Positions 1 to 6,461 of a DNA stretch of 10,938 nt are shown here, piece by piece; within the stretch, counting starts at the first letter, position 1; every line of letters starts with the position of its first letter. The stretch lies in assembly GCA_002423265.1 (NCBI GenBank), contig DIVE01000141.1, forward strand, positions 1-10,938, given 5' to 3'. Under the pieces are notes generated by a model. That model had not been told where the DNA came from. It saw nothing but the letters and a program-made list of their open reading frames with translations, and made no database searches. This DNA is from Methylophilaceae bacterium UBA6140. GTDB taxonomy: Bacteria > Pseudomonadota > Gammaproteobacteria > Burkholderiales > Methylophilaceae. The translations under genes were made by a program, and so were the position numbers.

Positions 1-972
1 AGGCGCCTGCTGAAAGCCGCACAAACCACAAGAAGCACCTGGGACAACACGCTGATGCATGCAGCCATCAAGCCCTTGCCCATGCTGATCTGGATCGTCG
101 GTATTTCGTTTGCCATCGCCATCATCCACGAATACACCGAAAACGATTTTTTCAGTTATGTGCCGGTCATGCGGGATGTCGGCATCATGTTCTGCATTGC
201 CTGGTTCTTTCTCCGTCTCATCGGCGAGGCCAGCAACAACTATGTAAAAATCCGGCAGACCGAAGGCGAGGAAGTCGACCGCACCACAGTCGACGCGCTT
301 TCCAAGCTGGGACGCCTGACCGTGGTCATCACTACCGTGCTGGTGGTGATGCAGACCATGGGCTTCAGCATCGGCGGCCTGCTGGCGGCTGGCGGGATCG
401 GCGGCTTCGCGCTCGGTTTCGCCGCCAAGGATCTGCTGGCCAATTTCTTCGGCGGCCTCACCATCTACCTCGACCGGCCGTTTGACGTCGGCGACTGGAT
501 ACGTTCGCCGGACAAGGATATCGAAGGCACGGTCGAACTGATCAGCTGGCGCCACACACGTATCCGCCGTTTCAACAAGAACCCGATCTACGTGCCGAAC
601 TCGGTGTTCACCACCATCGTCGTCGAGAACCCCTCGCGCATGACCAACCGCCGCATCAACGAGACCATCGGCCTGCGCTATCAGGACATCGGCGTGGTAG
701 CCGCTATCGTCGAAGACATCAAGCAGATGCTGATCGCACACCCGGATATCGATAGCGAACAGACCATGATCGTCAATTTCAAGGCATTCAACGCCTCCTC
801 GCTCGACATCATGGTCTACACCTTCACCCATACCGTGCTATGGGTCGAGTTCCACGCCGTCAAACAGGACGTGCTGCTGAAAATTTCCGAAATCATCGCC
901 AGCCACGGTGCCGAAATCGCCTATCCGACCCGCACCCTGCATATCGCCGCAGACGGAACGCCCGCCGCCTGA
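1..972 (+). CDS. MscS-family mechanosensitive ion channel (5' end outside window)
   Basis: The reading frame is open from base 1, so the true start lies upstream and 323 codons are visible; the ATG at 55 is probably internal. Numbering visible codons from base 1, hydrophobic segments lie at about 26-42, 58-75 and 106-128. They are followed by a Gly/Ala-rich pore helix (AAGGIGGFALGFAAKDLLAN, about 129-148) and then FFGGLTIYLDRPFDVGDWI, the classic TM3/beta-domain junction of MscS channels. The soluble part carries IYVPNSVF and ENPSRMTNRRI, typical of the beta and alpha/beta domains. Family members sit in the inner membrane and open under membrane tension to release solutes during hypo-osmotic shock. 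The segments ahead of the pore suggest one of the larger MscS-like proteins (YnaI/YbdG type) rather than the minimal three-helix MscS; how much larger cannot be seen. The stop lies 7 bases before the next gene, so the two are probably co-transcribed. Confidence 0.93.
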   Translation, partial: RRLLKAAQTTRSTWDNTLMHAAIKPLPMLIWIVGISFAIAIIHEYTENDFFSYVPVMRDVGIMFCIAWFFLRLIGEASNNYVKIRQTEGEEVDRTTVDALSKLGRLTVVITTVLVVMQTMGFSIGGLLAAGGIGGFALGFAAKDLLANFFGGLTIYLDRPFDVGDWIRSPDKDIEGTVELISWRHTRIRRFNKNPIYVPNSVFTTIVVENPSRMTNRRINETIGLRYQDIGVVAAIVEDIKQMLIAHPDIDSEQTMIVNFKAFNASSLDIMVYTFTHTVLWVEFHAVKQDVLLKISEIIASHGAEIAYPTRTLHIAADGTPAA

Positions 973-979
973 GCCTGCC

Positions 980-2143
980 ATGCAGCTCACTTTCGAGATC
1001 GTCTCCGGCATCAGCGAACTCGAAGCCGCCGGTTGGGACGCACTGACCGATGGCTCACCGCTGCTTTCGCACCGTTTTCTCAGCACACTTGAAACGACCG
1101 GCTGCATCGGGCCCGGCACCGGCTGGCAGGCCTGTCCGCTGGTGGTGAAAAACGGCGATACGCTGGCAGGCGCTGTTCCGCTTTATGCCAAAAGCCACTC
1201 CTACGGCGAATATGTGTTCGACTGGTCCTGGGCCTCGGCCTTCGAGCAGCATGGCCTCAAGTATTACCCGAAACTGATCGCCGCCGTGCCGTTCACGCCG
1301 ATTACAGGCGCGCGTCTGCTCAGCCAGGACCCCTTTATCCGGCAGCAGATGGCCGCAATTATCGCCAACCAGCTGGAGAACCTGCAGCTTTCCTCCGCGC
1401 ATGTGCTGTTTCCGGATCAGGCTTCGGCCGATGTGCTGCGCCATGCGGGCTGGCTGCAACGCGACGGCGTACAATTCCGCTGGGAGAACCCGGGGTTTGC
1501 CAACTTCGATGAATTTCTCGCCCGGCTCACGCACGACAAACGCAAGAAAATCCGGCAGGAGCGCAAGAAAGTGCGCGATGCGGGCCTTTCGATCAAACGC
1601 CTGACCGGCAGCGATATCAGCGAGACAGACTGGGATTTCTTCTATGTCTGCTACTGCAACACATACCACCAGCACGCTTCCACACCCTATCTGACAAGAG
1701 AATTCTTTCAGCAGCTGAGTGCGCAGATGGCTGACAACGTGTTGCTGGTGATCGCGACACTGGCCGGTCAGCCGGTCGCCGCCACGCTCAACCTTTTCGG
1801 CACTGACAGACAAGGCATCAGCCAGCTTTATGGCCGTTATTGGGGTGCGCTGGCACAGATTTCAGGCCTGCATTTCGAGCTTTGCTACTATCAGGCGCAG
1901 GAGTTCTGCATCGAGCGCGGCATCCGTTTCTTTGAAGGCGGCGCGCAGGGCGAACACAAACTCGCACGCGGATTCACGCCAAGGCCGACCTGCTCCTTCC
2001 ACAAGATCGCCGACAGCCGCTTTGCCAAAGCCATCGAACATTTCGTCCGGCGTGAATCAAGCGGCATCGACCATTATCAGCACGAGCTCGAAGAGCGCTC
2101 GCCTTTCCGTCGTCAAAGCGGCGATGACCACAGCGCCCGGTAG
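980..2143 (+). CDS. FemAB-like / DUF482 GNAT-fold protein
   Basis: 387 residues from the ATG at 980. A longer frame opens at 908, but it would overlap the channel gene by 65 bases and begin with a Pro-rich stretch unlike the family, so 980 is preferred. No strong Shine-Dalgarno is visible, and translational coupling to the channel stop 7 bases upstream is plausible. The whole length matches the FemAB-like family PF04339 (DUF482): an N-terminal half with SPLLSHRFL (26-34) and PLYAKSHSYGEYVFDW (67-82), a very basic patch KRKKIRQERKKVR (187-199), and the conserved C-terminal block GRYWG, LHFELCYYQAQEF, FFEGGAQGEHKLARGF (285-332). The family has the double GNAT fold of Fem aminoacyl transferases and is often labelled peptidoglycan biosynthesis/recognition, but its substrate is not established. 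No signal peptide is seen, so it is probably cytoplasmic. Its last 31 bases overlap the convergent cryptochrome gene. Confidence 0.9.
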   Translation: MQLTFEIVSGISELEAAGWDALTDGSPLLSHRFLSTLETTGCIGPGTGWQACPLVVKNGDTLAGAVPLYAKSHSYGEYVFDWSWASAFEQHGLKYYPKLIAAVPFTPITGARLLSQDPFIRQQMAAIIANQLENLQLSSAHVLFPDQASADVLRHAGWLQRDGVQFRWENPGFANFDEFLARLTHDKRKKIRQERKKVRDAGLSIKRLTGSDISETDWDFFYVCYCNTYHQHASTPYLTREFFQQLSAQMADNVLLVIATLAGQPVAATLNLFGTDRQGISQLYGRYWGALAQISGLHFELCYYQAQEFCIERGIRFFEGGAQGEHKLARGFTPRPTCSFHKIADSRFAKAIEHFVRRESSGIDHYQHELEERSPFRRQSGDDHSAR

Positions 2144-3426
2144 CGACCGCGGGCGTCATGTTCCTGCGCCTGTTTGACCGGATTGAAGCGCCGGCCGCCC
2201 CTGGGGTCGGTGCCGCGCCCGGCAATATAGAGCCAATTGCCCTGATTGCTGTAAACATCGTAATCGACCAGTTGCGCTTCAAACCAGGCAGCGCCCGCGC
2301 GCCAGTCACAGCCAAGATCGTAAATGAGATAGCTCGCCGCCACCTGACGCAAGCGGTTGGAAAGATAGCCAGTCGCCGCCAGCTCGTGCATGGCCGCATC
2401 AACCAGGGGTTCGCCGGTCTCGCCCCGGCACCAGCGGGCGAAAGCAGCCGCGTCGTGCGCGCATGGCGGTGCATCATTCAGACCGCCGCTGCGGTATAGC
2501 GCGCGGCCGTACTTGAAATGCAGAAAGCGGAAGTAATCGCGCCAGAGCAGTTCAAACCAGATCCAGTAAGTGCTCTGGTTGGCGCCACGCGCTGCTTCAT
2601 AGGCCTTCAGCGCAGTATATACCTGCCGGGCCGAGATACAGCCCAACGCCAGATAAGGCGAGAATTTGGTGGAATAAGCCGTGCCGCTCAACTGGTCGCG
2701 CGTTTCCTTGTAGGTACCGGCGAGGCCACCGGAAAAATACCGTTGCAGATGCGCCGATGCCGCCGTCTCGCCGCCCATGAATGCAGGCAGCCGGTAGGGA
2801 AAGGATGAAACACCGGAGGCAGTAGCCGGCGCAGCAATCTCTGCTGCAGGACTATCCTGCCTGACCAGATGATCCTTTAGCGCCTGATCAAGTCCCGGCG
2901 CAGGTGCGGCTGGCAGTTTTTGTACGGGCGGCAAAGACAAGGCCGGCAGGGTTATGGCTTTTTCCACCGCCTGCCTGAAGACGGTGAAGACATCGGGCAA
3001 CTGCGCCGGGGAAAACGGCAGGTCTGCGGGACAGAGCATGGTCGATTGCCACAGCGGACGCACATCGACTCCGGCTGATTGCAGGCGTTCGACTTCGGCC
3101 AGTTCCTCCGGCGCATTGATCGATTCGCAGAATAGGCAGCCGGCGCCGCAGGTACGGATCCATTGCGGCAACAGGGTTGCGGCATCGCCTTCGATTTCAA
3201 TCAGCGCATTGCCGGCCGCCCGCAAATTGCGCGCAAGATCATCCAGCGCGTCGCGCAGAAAATGGCGACGATGCGGGCCAACGCGGGCAAAGCCCCAGCG
3301 GCTCTCTGCGGCGGCCGGATGGCAGTAGATGCAAAGCAGCCGGTCAGCCTCGCGTGCCGCCAGACTGAGTGCCGGATTATCGGCAAGCCGCAAATCGTTT
3401 CTGAACCAGTAGATGGCAACCTTCAT
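2113..3426 (-). CDS. DASH-family cryptochrome / deoxyribodipyrimidine photolyase
   Basis: 437 residues from the ATG at 3426, opening MKVAIYWFRNDLRL as photolyases do; a GTG two codons earlier (3432) is possible but unneeded. The N-terminal Rossmann-like antenna domain spans about 1-130. The C-terminal FAD-binding domain shows STKFSPYLALGCIS (252-265), ELLWRDYFRF (292-301), NRLRQVAASYL (357-367) and SNQGNWLYIAGRGTDPRG (393-410). The last motif, with FNPVKQA after it, is diagnostic of cryptochrome-DASH rather than class I CPD photolyase. W398, W375 and probably W332 sit where the electron-transfer tryptophan triad is expected. Cry-DASH enzymes use blue light to split cyclobutane pyrimidine dimers, mainly in single-stranded DNA, and some signal. 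The protein stops soon after the RALW element, without the proline/histidine-containing tail many relatives carry, so it may be slightly short at the C-terminus. It is divergent from selO across a 92-base region. Confidence 0.93.
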   Translation of the reverse strand: MKVAIYWFRNDLRLADNPALSLAAREADRLLCIYCHPAAAESRWGFARVGPHRRHFLRDALDDLARNLRAAGNALIEIEGDAATLLPQWIRTCGAGCLFCESINAPEELAEVERLQSAGVDVRPLWQSTMLCPADLPFSPAQLPDVFTVFRQAVEKAITLPALSLPPVQKLPAAPAPGLDQALKDHLVRQDSPAAEIAAPATASGVSSFPYRLPAFMGGETAASAHLQRYFSGGLAGTYKETRDQLSGTAYSTKFSPYLALGCISARQVYTALKAYEAARGANQSTYWIWFELLWRDYFRFLHFKYGRALYRSGGLNDAPPCAHDAAAFARWCRGETGEPLVDAAMHELAATGYLSNRLRQVAASYLIYDLGCDWRAGAAWFEAQLVDYDVYSNQGNWLYIAGRGTDPRGGRRFNPVKQAQEHDARGRYRALWSSPL

Positions 3427-3461
3427 GAACACTCACTTTGTAAGTCAATGACAGACAAGGC

Positions 3462-3490
3462 TTCTCTTTTGCGGCGCGGAACGTTAATAT
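3462..3490 (+). promoter_or_regulatory. Candidate selO promoter
   Basis: TAATAT at 3485-3490 is a good -10 hexamer. Seventeen bases upstream lies only a weak -35 match, TTCTCT at 3462-3467. The predicted start point near 3497 would give a leader of about 22 bases. The -10 overlaps the left arm of the palindrome at 3487-3511. Confidence 0.35.
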
Positions 3491-3511
3491 CCTACTAAAT
3501 TGGTAGGATAT
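3487..3511. promoter_or_regulatory. Perfect inverted repeat, IscR/Rrf2-type operator candidate
   Basis: Arms ATATCCTAC (3487-3495) and GTAGGATAT (3503-3511) are exact reverse complements around the AT-rich spacer TAAATTG. The 25-base size, the ATA/TAT ends and the central ACT-AAAT-GGT resemble the type 1 site of the Fe-S regulator IscR, matching about 20 of 25 positions of the consensus as I remember it. Other Rrf2-family regulators use similar sites. It overlaps the candidate selO -10 and the Shine-Dalgarno-like AGGA, a position suited to repression. It could also affect the divergent cryptochrome gene. The repeat is seen directly; the regulator is inferred. Confidence 0.6.
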
Positions 3512-3518
3512 AACTGAA

Positions 3519-4997
3519 TTGAAAAAAGCAGCCAACCACGCAGCCCTGTCAGCGGGCTGGAACTTCGACAACAGCTACAGCCGTTTGGCTCCCGTGTTTT
3601 TCACATCGCAAGACCCGGCAAAAGTCCGTGAACCACGCATGGTGATATTCAACCACGCGCTGGCGCAAACGCTCGGGCTCTCCGGCGCAGCCCTGCACGG
3701 CGAAGCTGGCGAAGCAATATTCTCAGGCAATGCGATGCCCGCCGGCGCCACCCCGATCGCGCAAGCCTACGCCGGCCACCAGTTCGGCCACTTCAACATG
3801 CTGGGTGACGGCCGCGCCATTCTGCTGGGAGAGCAGCTTGCGCCCGATGGCGGCCGCTTCGATATCCAGCTCAAGGGCGCCGGCATCACGCCATTCTCCC
3901 GGCGTGGCGACGGGCGCGCCGCACTCGGCCCCATGCTGCGCGAATACATTATCAGCGAAGCCATGCATGCGCTCGGCATACCGACCACGCGTAGTCTGGC
4001 GGTGGTCACCACCGGTGAGCCGGTCTACCGGGAAACCGTGCTGCAAGGTGCGGTACTGACCCGCATCGCGGCGAGCCATATCCGCGTCGGCACATTCCAG
4101 TACGCTGCCATGCTGGCTGACAAAACTGCGGTCAAAGCACTGGCTGATTACACCCTGCAGCGGCATTACGCCGGGCTTTTGGCGGCAGAAAACCCCTATG
4201 TAGCGCTGCTCGATGCCGTCATCGACAAGCAGGCATCACTGCTGGCGCAGTGGATGCAGGTCGGCTTTATTCATGGCGTGATGAATACCGACAACATGAG
4301 TATCAGCGGTGAAACCATAGACTACGGCCCCTGCGCTTTCATGGATGCCTACGACCCCGGCACCGTATTCAGTTCCATCGATCAGCAGGGCCGCTATGCC
4401 TTCGGCAACCAGCCCCCGATCGCGCAGTGGAATCTGGCGCGTCTTGCCGAAACCCTGCTGCCGCTGTTGCATGAAAAGCAGCAAACCGCCGTCGAAATCG
4501 CACAGGAGTTGCTGAGCGGTTTCGCCGGCAAATTCAGGCAATACTGGCTCTCAGGCATGCGGGCCAAACTGGGGCTGGTGAATGCGGAAGAAAACGACAC
4601 GGCGCTGATCGAAGAATTATGCATGTGCATGGTCCGGCACCGGCTGGATTACACCAACACCCTGCGCGATCTTGCCACCGATGCGATACGGCAATCAGCC
4701 GCCTGGCAGCAGCAGGATTTCAAGGCGTGGCATAACAGCTGGCAACAACGGCTGACACGCCAGCCGGCAACGCCGCAAGCTGCAACAGATTTGATGCTGC
4801 AACACAACCCGTTCGTCATTCCGCGCAACCATCAGGTAGAAGCCGCGCTCGAAGCCGCGATTGCAGGCAATTTGAGCGTAATGCACAAACTGCTGGAAGT
4901 GCTGGCCAAGCCTTACGATGAAAGCACAGACAACGCACCCTACCGCCTGCCCGCTCCGCCTTCGGCGCAGCGCTATCAGACTTTCTGCGGCACCTGA
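3519..4997 (+). CDS. selO: SelO/YdiU family protein adenylyltransferase (AMPylase)
   Basis: 492 residues, full length for the bacterial family (UPF0061/YdiU). SelO is a pseudokinase-fold enzyme that binds ATP in inverted orientation and moves AMP onto Ser, Thr or Tyr of target proteins, with a role in redox homeostasis. Visible signatures are [11 protein letters not shown] (13-23), [21 protein letters not shown] (84-104), [21 protein letters not shown] (117-137; Lys119 is the nucleotide-binding lysine), [17 protein letters not shown] (248-264; Asp258 and Asn259 in the catalytic loop) and [13 protein letters not shown] (268-280; Asp268 replaces the kinase DFG aspartate). The protein ends in Cys-Gly-Thr. 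The Cys is third from the end, the place where eukaryotic SelO carries selenocysteine. The start is a TTG, chosen because the family N-terminus begins just inside it and AGGA lies 10 bases upstream at 3505-3508; no in-frame ATG is nearby. The weak start suggests low expression. Catalytic residues look intact. Confidence 0.95.
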   Translation: MKKAANHAALSAGWNFDNSYSRLAPVFFTSQDPAKVREPRMVIFNHALAQTLGLSGAALHGEAGEAIFSGNAMPAGATPIAQAYAGHQFGHFNMLGDGRAILLGEQLAPDGGRFDIQLKGAGITPFSRRGDGRAALGPMLREYIISEAMHALGIPTTRSLAVVTTGEPVYRETVLQGAVLTRIAASHIRVGTFQYAAMLADKTAVKALADYTLQRHYAGLLAAENPYVALLDAVIDKQASLLAQWMQVGFIHGVMNTDNMSISGETIDYGPCAFMDAYDPGTVFSSIDQQGRYAFGNQPPIAQWNLARLAETLLPLLHEKQQTAVEIAQELLSGFAGKFRQYWLSGMRAKLGLVNAEENDTALIEELCMCMVRHRLDYTNTLRDLATDAIRQSAAWQQQDFKAWHNSWQQRLTRQPATPQAATDLMLQHNPFVIPRNHQVEAALEAAIAGNLSVMHKLLEVLAKPYDESTDNAPYRLPAPPSAQRYQTFCGT

Positions 4998-5014
4998 CCA
5001 GCGAACCATGCGTA

Positions 5015-5057
5015 TATATCCTTGAATTACATGCGCTTATATCTTTAAATTATAAGC
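5015..5057. repeat. Two near-identical 20-base direct repeats, 23-base period
   Basis: Bases 5015-5034 and 5038-5057 agree at 16 of 20 positions (both begin TATATC, both contain AATTA and end in GC). The period of 23 bases is about two helical turns. GCTTATA (5035-5041) and TATAAGC (5051-5057) also form a 7-bp inverted repeat. The candidate -35/-10 pair lies within this block, so it may be a tandem operator, but AT-rich chance similarity is possible. Confidence 0.35.
5022..5050 (+). promoter_or_regulatory. Candidate promoter of the fadL-type gene
   Basis: TTGAAT (5022-5027) and TTAAAT (5045-5050) are separated by exactly 17 bases and match the sigma-70 consensus at 4 of 6 positions each. They lie in the only AT-rich stretch between selO and the porin gene. 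The predicted start near 5057 would leave a leader of about 90 bases. Confidence 0.35.
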
Positions 5058-5147
5058 ATAGAAAGATAAATTATTTTCAATAAAAGCCGGCCTTTGTTAC
5101 AGTGGCGGCCTTTCTATTCAACCACTTGATTCCCTGCAAAGAATTCC

Positions 5148-6392
5148 ATGAAAATCATCCGCGTTCTTGTCCCCCTGCTCGCAGCCCTGGCTGCCAGCAA
5201 CGCCCACGCGACCAACGGCTACTTCGCCCACGGTTACGGCATCAAATCCAAAGGCATGGGAGGTGTGGGCATCGCACTACCCCAGGATGCGCTGGCTGGC
5301 GCGACCAACCCGGCGGGCATGGGCTTGATCGGTGACCGCATTGATTTTGGCGCGACATTGTTCCAACCAAGGCGTGAATCGGAAATCTCGGGCAGCATGG
5401 CGCCGGTAAACGGCACCTACAACGCCAATGACAGCAAAAATTTCATTGTTCCCGAGTTCGGCTACAACCGCGTGATCAGCCCGGATTTCACGCTCGGCGT
5501 CAGCGTCTACGCCAATGGCGGCATGAACACCGATTACAAGCAGGCCATCCCTCTGCTCGGCACCAGCCGCGCTGGGGTCGATCTCGCACAGCTATTCATC
5601 GCGCCGGCCGCCACCTGGAAAATTACGCCGGAGCACACCGTAGGCATCGCGCTCAATCTCGCCTATCAGCGCTTTGAAGCGAAGGGCTTGCAGAACTTTG
5701 AAGGTTTCACGGCGCATCCCGGACGTATCACCAACAATGGCCACGACTCCTCCACCGGAATCGGCGTGCATGTCGGCTGGATAGGCCAGATCAGCGACAC
5801 GGTAACGCTGGGGGCGACGTATCGCAGCAAAACCCACATGAGCCGTTTCAGCAAATACAAGGGCCTGTTTGCCGAGGGCGGCGATTTCGACATCCCTGCC
5901 ACCTACGGGCTCGGTATCGCCGTCAAGGCGACGCCCGCGCTGACGCTGGCGGCAGATATTCAGCACATCGAATACAGCAAGGTGGATTCGGTCGGACGGT
6001 TGTCGCTCAGCAATCTGGAAGCCGGCAATGCGCTTGGCGCCGCCAACGGGCCGGGGTTCGGCTGGCGCGATGTTGACGTCATCAAGCTCGGCGCCAGCTA
6101 CCAATGGAATTCACAACTGACCGTGCGTGCCGGTTACAACCATTCTTCACAGCCGATACGCAGTGGTGAAACGCTGTTCAATGTACTGGCACCGGGCGTG
6201 GTCAAGGATCATGTGACCTTCGGCGCGACGTATGTACTGCCGAACAAATCAGAGTTGTCGTTTGCCTACTACCACGCGTTTGAAGAAAAGGTCCGCGGCA
6301 AAGATTCCATTCCCGGCATGTTCGGCGGCGGCGAGGCCGACATCAGGATGTATCAGAACGGCCTTGGCATCGCCTACGGCTGGAACATATAA
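5148..6392 (+). CDS. FadL/OmpP1/TodX-family outer-membrane transporter
   Basis: 414 residues. A signal peptide is clear: MKIIRV, a hydrophobic core, then SNAHA with likely cleavage after Ala21, giving a mature N-terminus TNGYFAHGYG, which is the family hallmark (N-terminal hatch). GMGGVGIALPQDALAG and TNPAGMGLIGDRIDFG (37-68) are conserved hatch and first-strand motifs. GFGWRDVDVIKLGASYQW (303-320) is the typical late-barrel motif. Length and alternating beta-strand pattern fit the 14-stranded barrel. Family members pass long-chain fatty acids or other hydrophobic compounds (aromatics, alkanes) across the outer membrane by lateral diffusion. No catabolic gene lies nearby to indicate the substrate, so a specific symbol is not justified. 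The C-terminus is Trp-Asn-Ile, not the usual final Phe or Trp. The ribosome-binding site is weak (AAAGAA before the ATG). A hairpin terminator follows 22 bases after the stop. Confidence 0.93.
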   Translation: MKIIRVLVPLLAALAASNAHATNGYFAHGYGIKSKGMGGVGIALPQDALAGATNPAGMGLIGDRIDFGATLFQPRRESEISGSMAPVNGTYNANDSKNFIVPEFGYNRVISPDFTLGVSVYANGGMNTDYKQAIPLLGTSRAGVDLAQLFIAPAATWKITPEHTVGIALNLAYQRFEAKGLQNFEGFTAHPGRITNNGHDSSTGIGVHVGWIGQISDTVTLGATYRSKTHMSRFSKYKGLFAEGGDFDIPATYGLGIAVKATPALTLAADIQHIEYSKVDSVGRLSLSNLEAGNALGAANGPGFGWRDVDVIKLGASYQWNSQLTVRAGYNHSSQPIRSGETLFNVLAPGVVKDHVTFGATYVLPNKSELSFAYYHAFEEKVRGKDSIPGMFGGGEADIRMYQNGLGIAYGWNI

Positions 6393-6414
6393 GCGGTTCT
6401 GCAAACAAAGATAT

Positions 6415-6461
6415 GGCTGCACGGCGTAACGAAGATTGTCAGCACGTCGTGCAGCCGTTTT
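6415..6461 (+). terminator. Rho-independent terminator after the fadL-type gene
   Basis: Bases 6415-6427 pair with 6444-6456 as a 13-bp stem with one G-U pair (outer nine GGCTGCACG/CGTGCAGCC perfect) and a 16-base loop, followed by GTTTT. The tail overlaps the stop codon of the convergent GGDEF/EAL gene (6460-6462). Read on the other strand the same stem is followed by only a weak T-rich tail, so it may also serve that gene less efficiently. Confidence 0.8.

Noticed and set aside
1055..1813. 252-residue frame antisense to the DUF482 gene
   Set aside because: The sense frame carries a full-length conserved family; the antisense translation has no recognisable motif.
2144..2160. Search for a terminator between the convergent DUF482 and cryptochrome genes
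   Set aside because: The genes overlap and no hairpin with a T-run is visible at either 3' end.
5083..5113. Possible weak hairpin (AAAGCCG with CGGCCTTT) and 8-base direct repeat CGGCCTTT before the porin gene, considered as a selO terminator
   Set aside because: The stem needs a bulge, the loop is 16 bases and only a short T-run follows; it lies 86 bases after the selO stop and downstream of the likely porin promoter.
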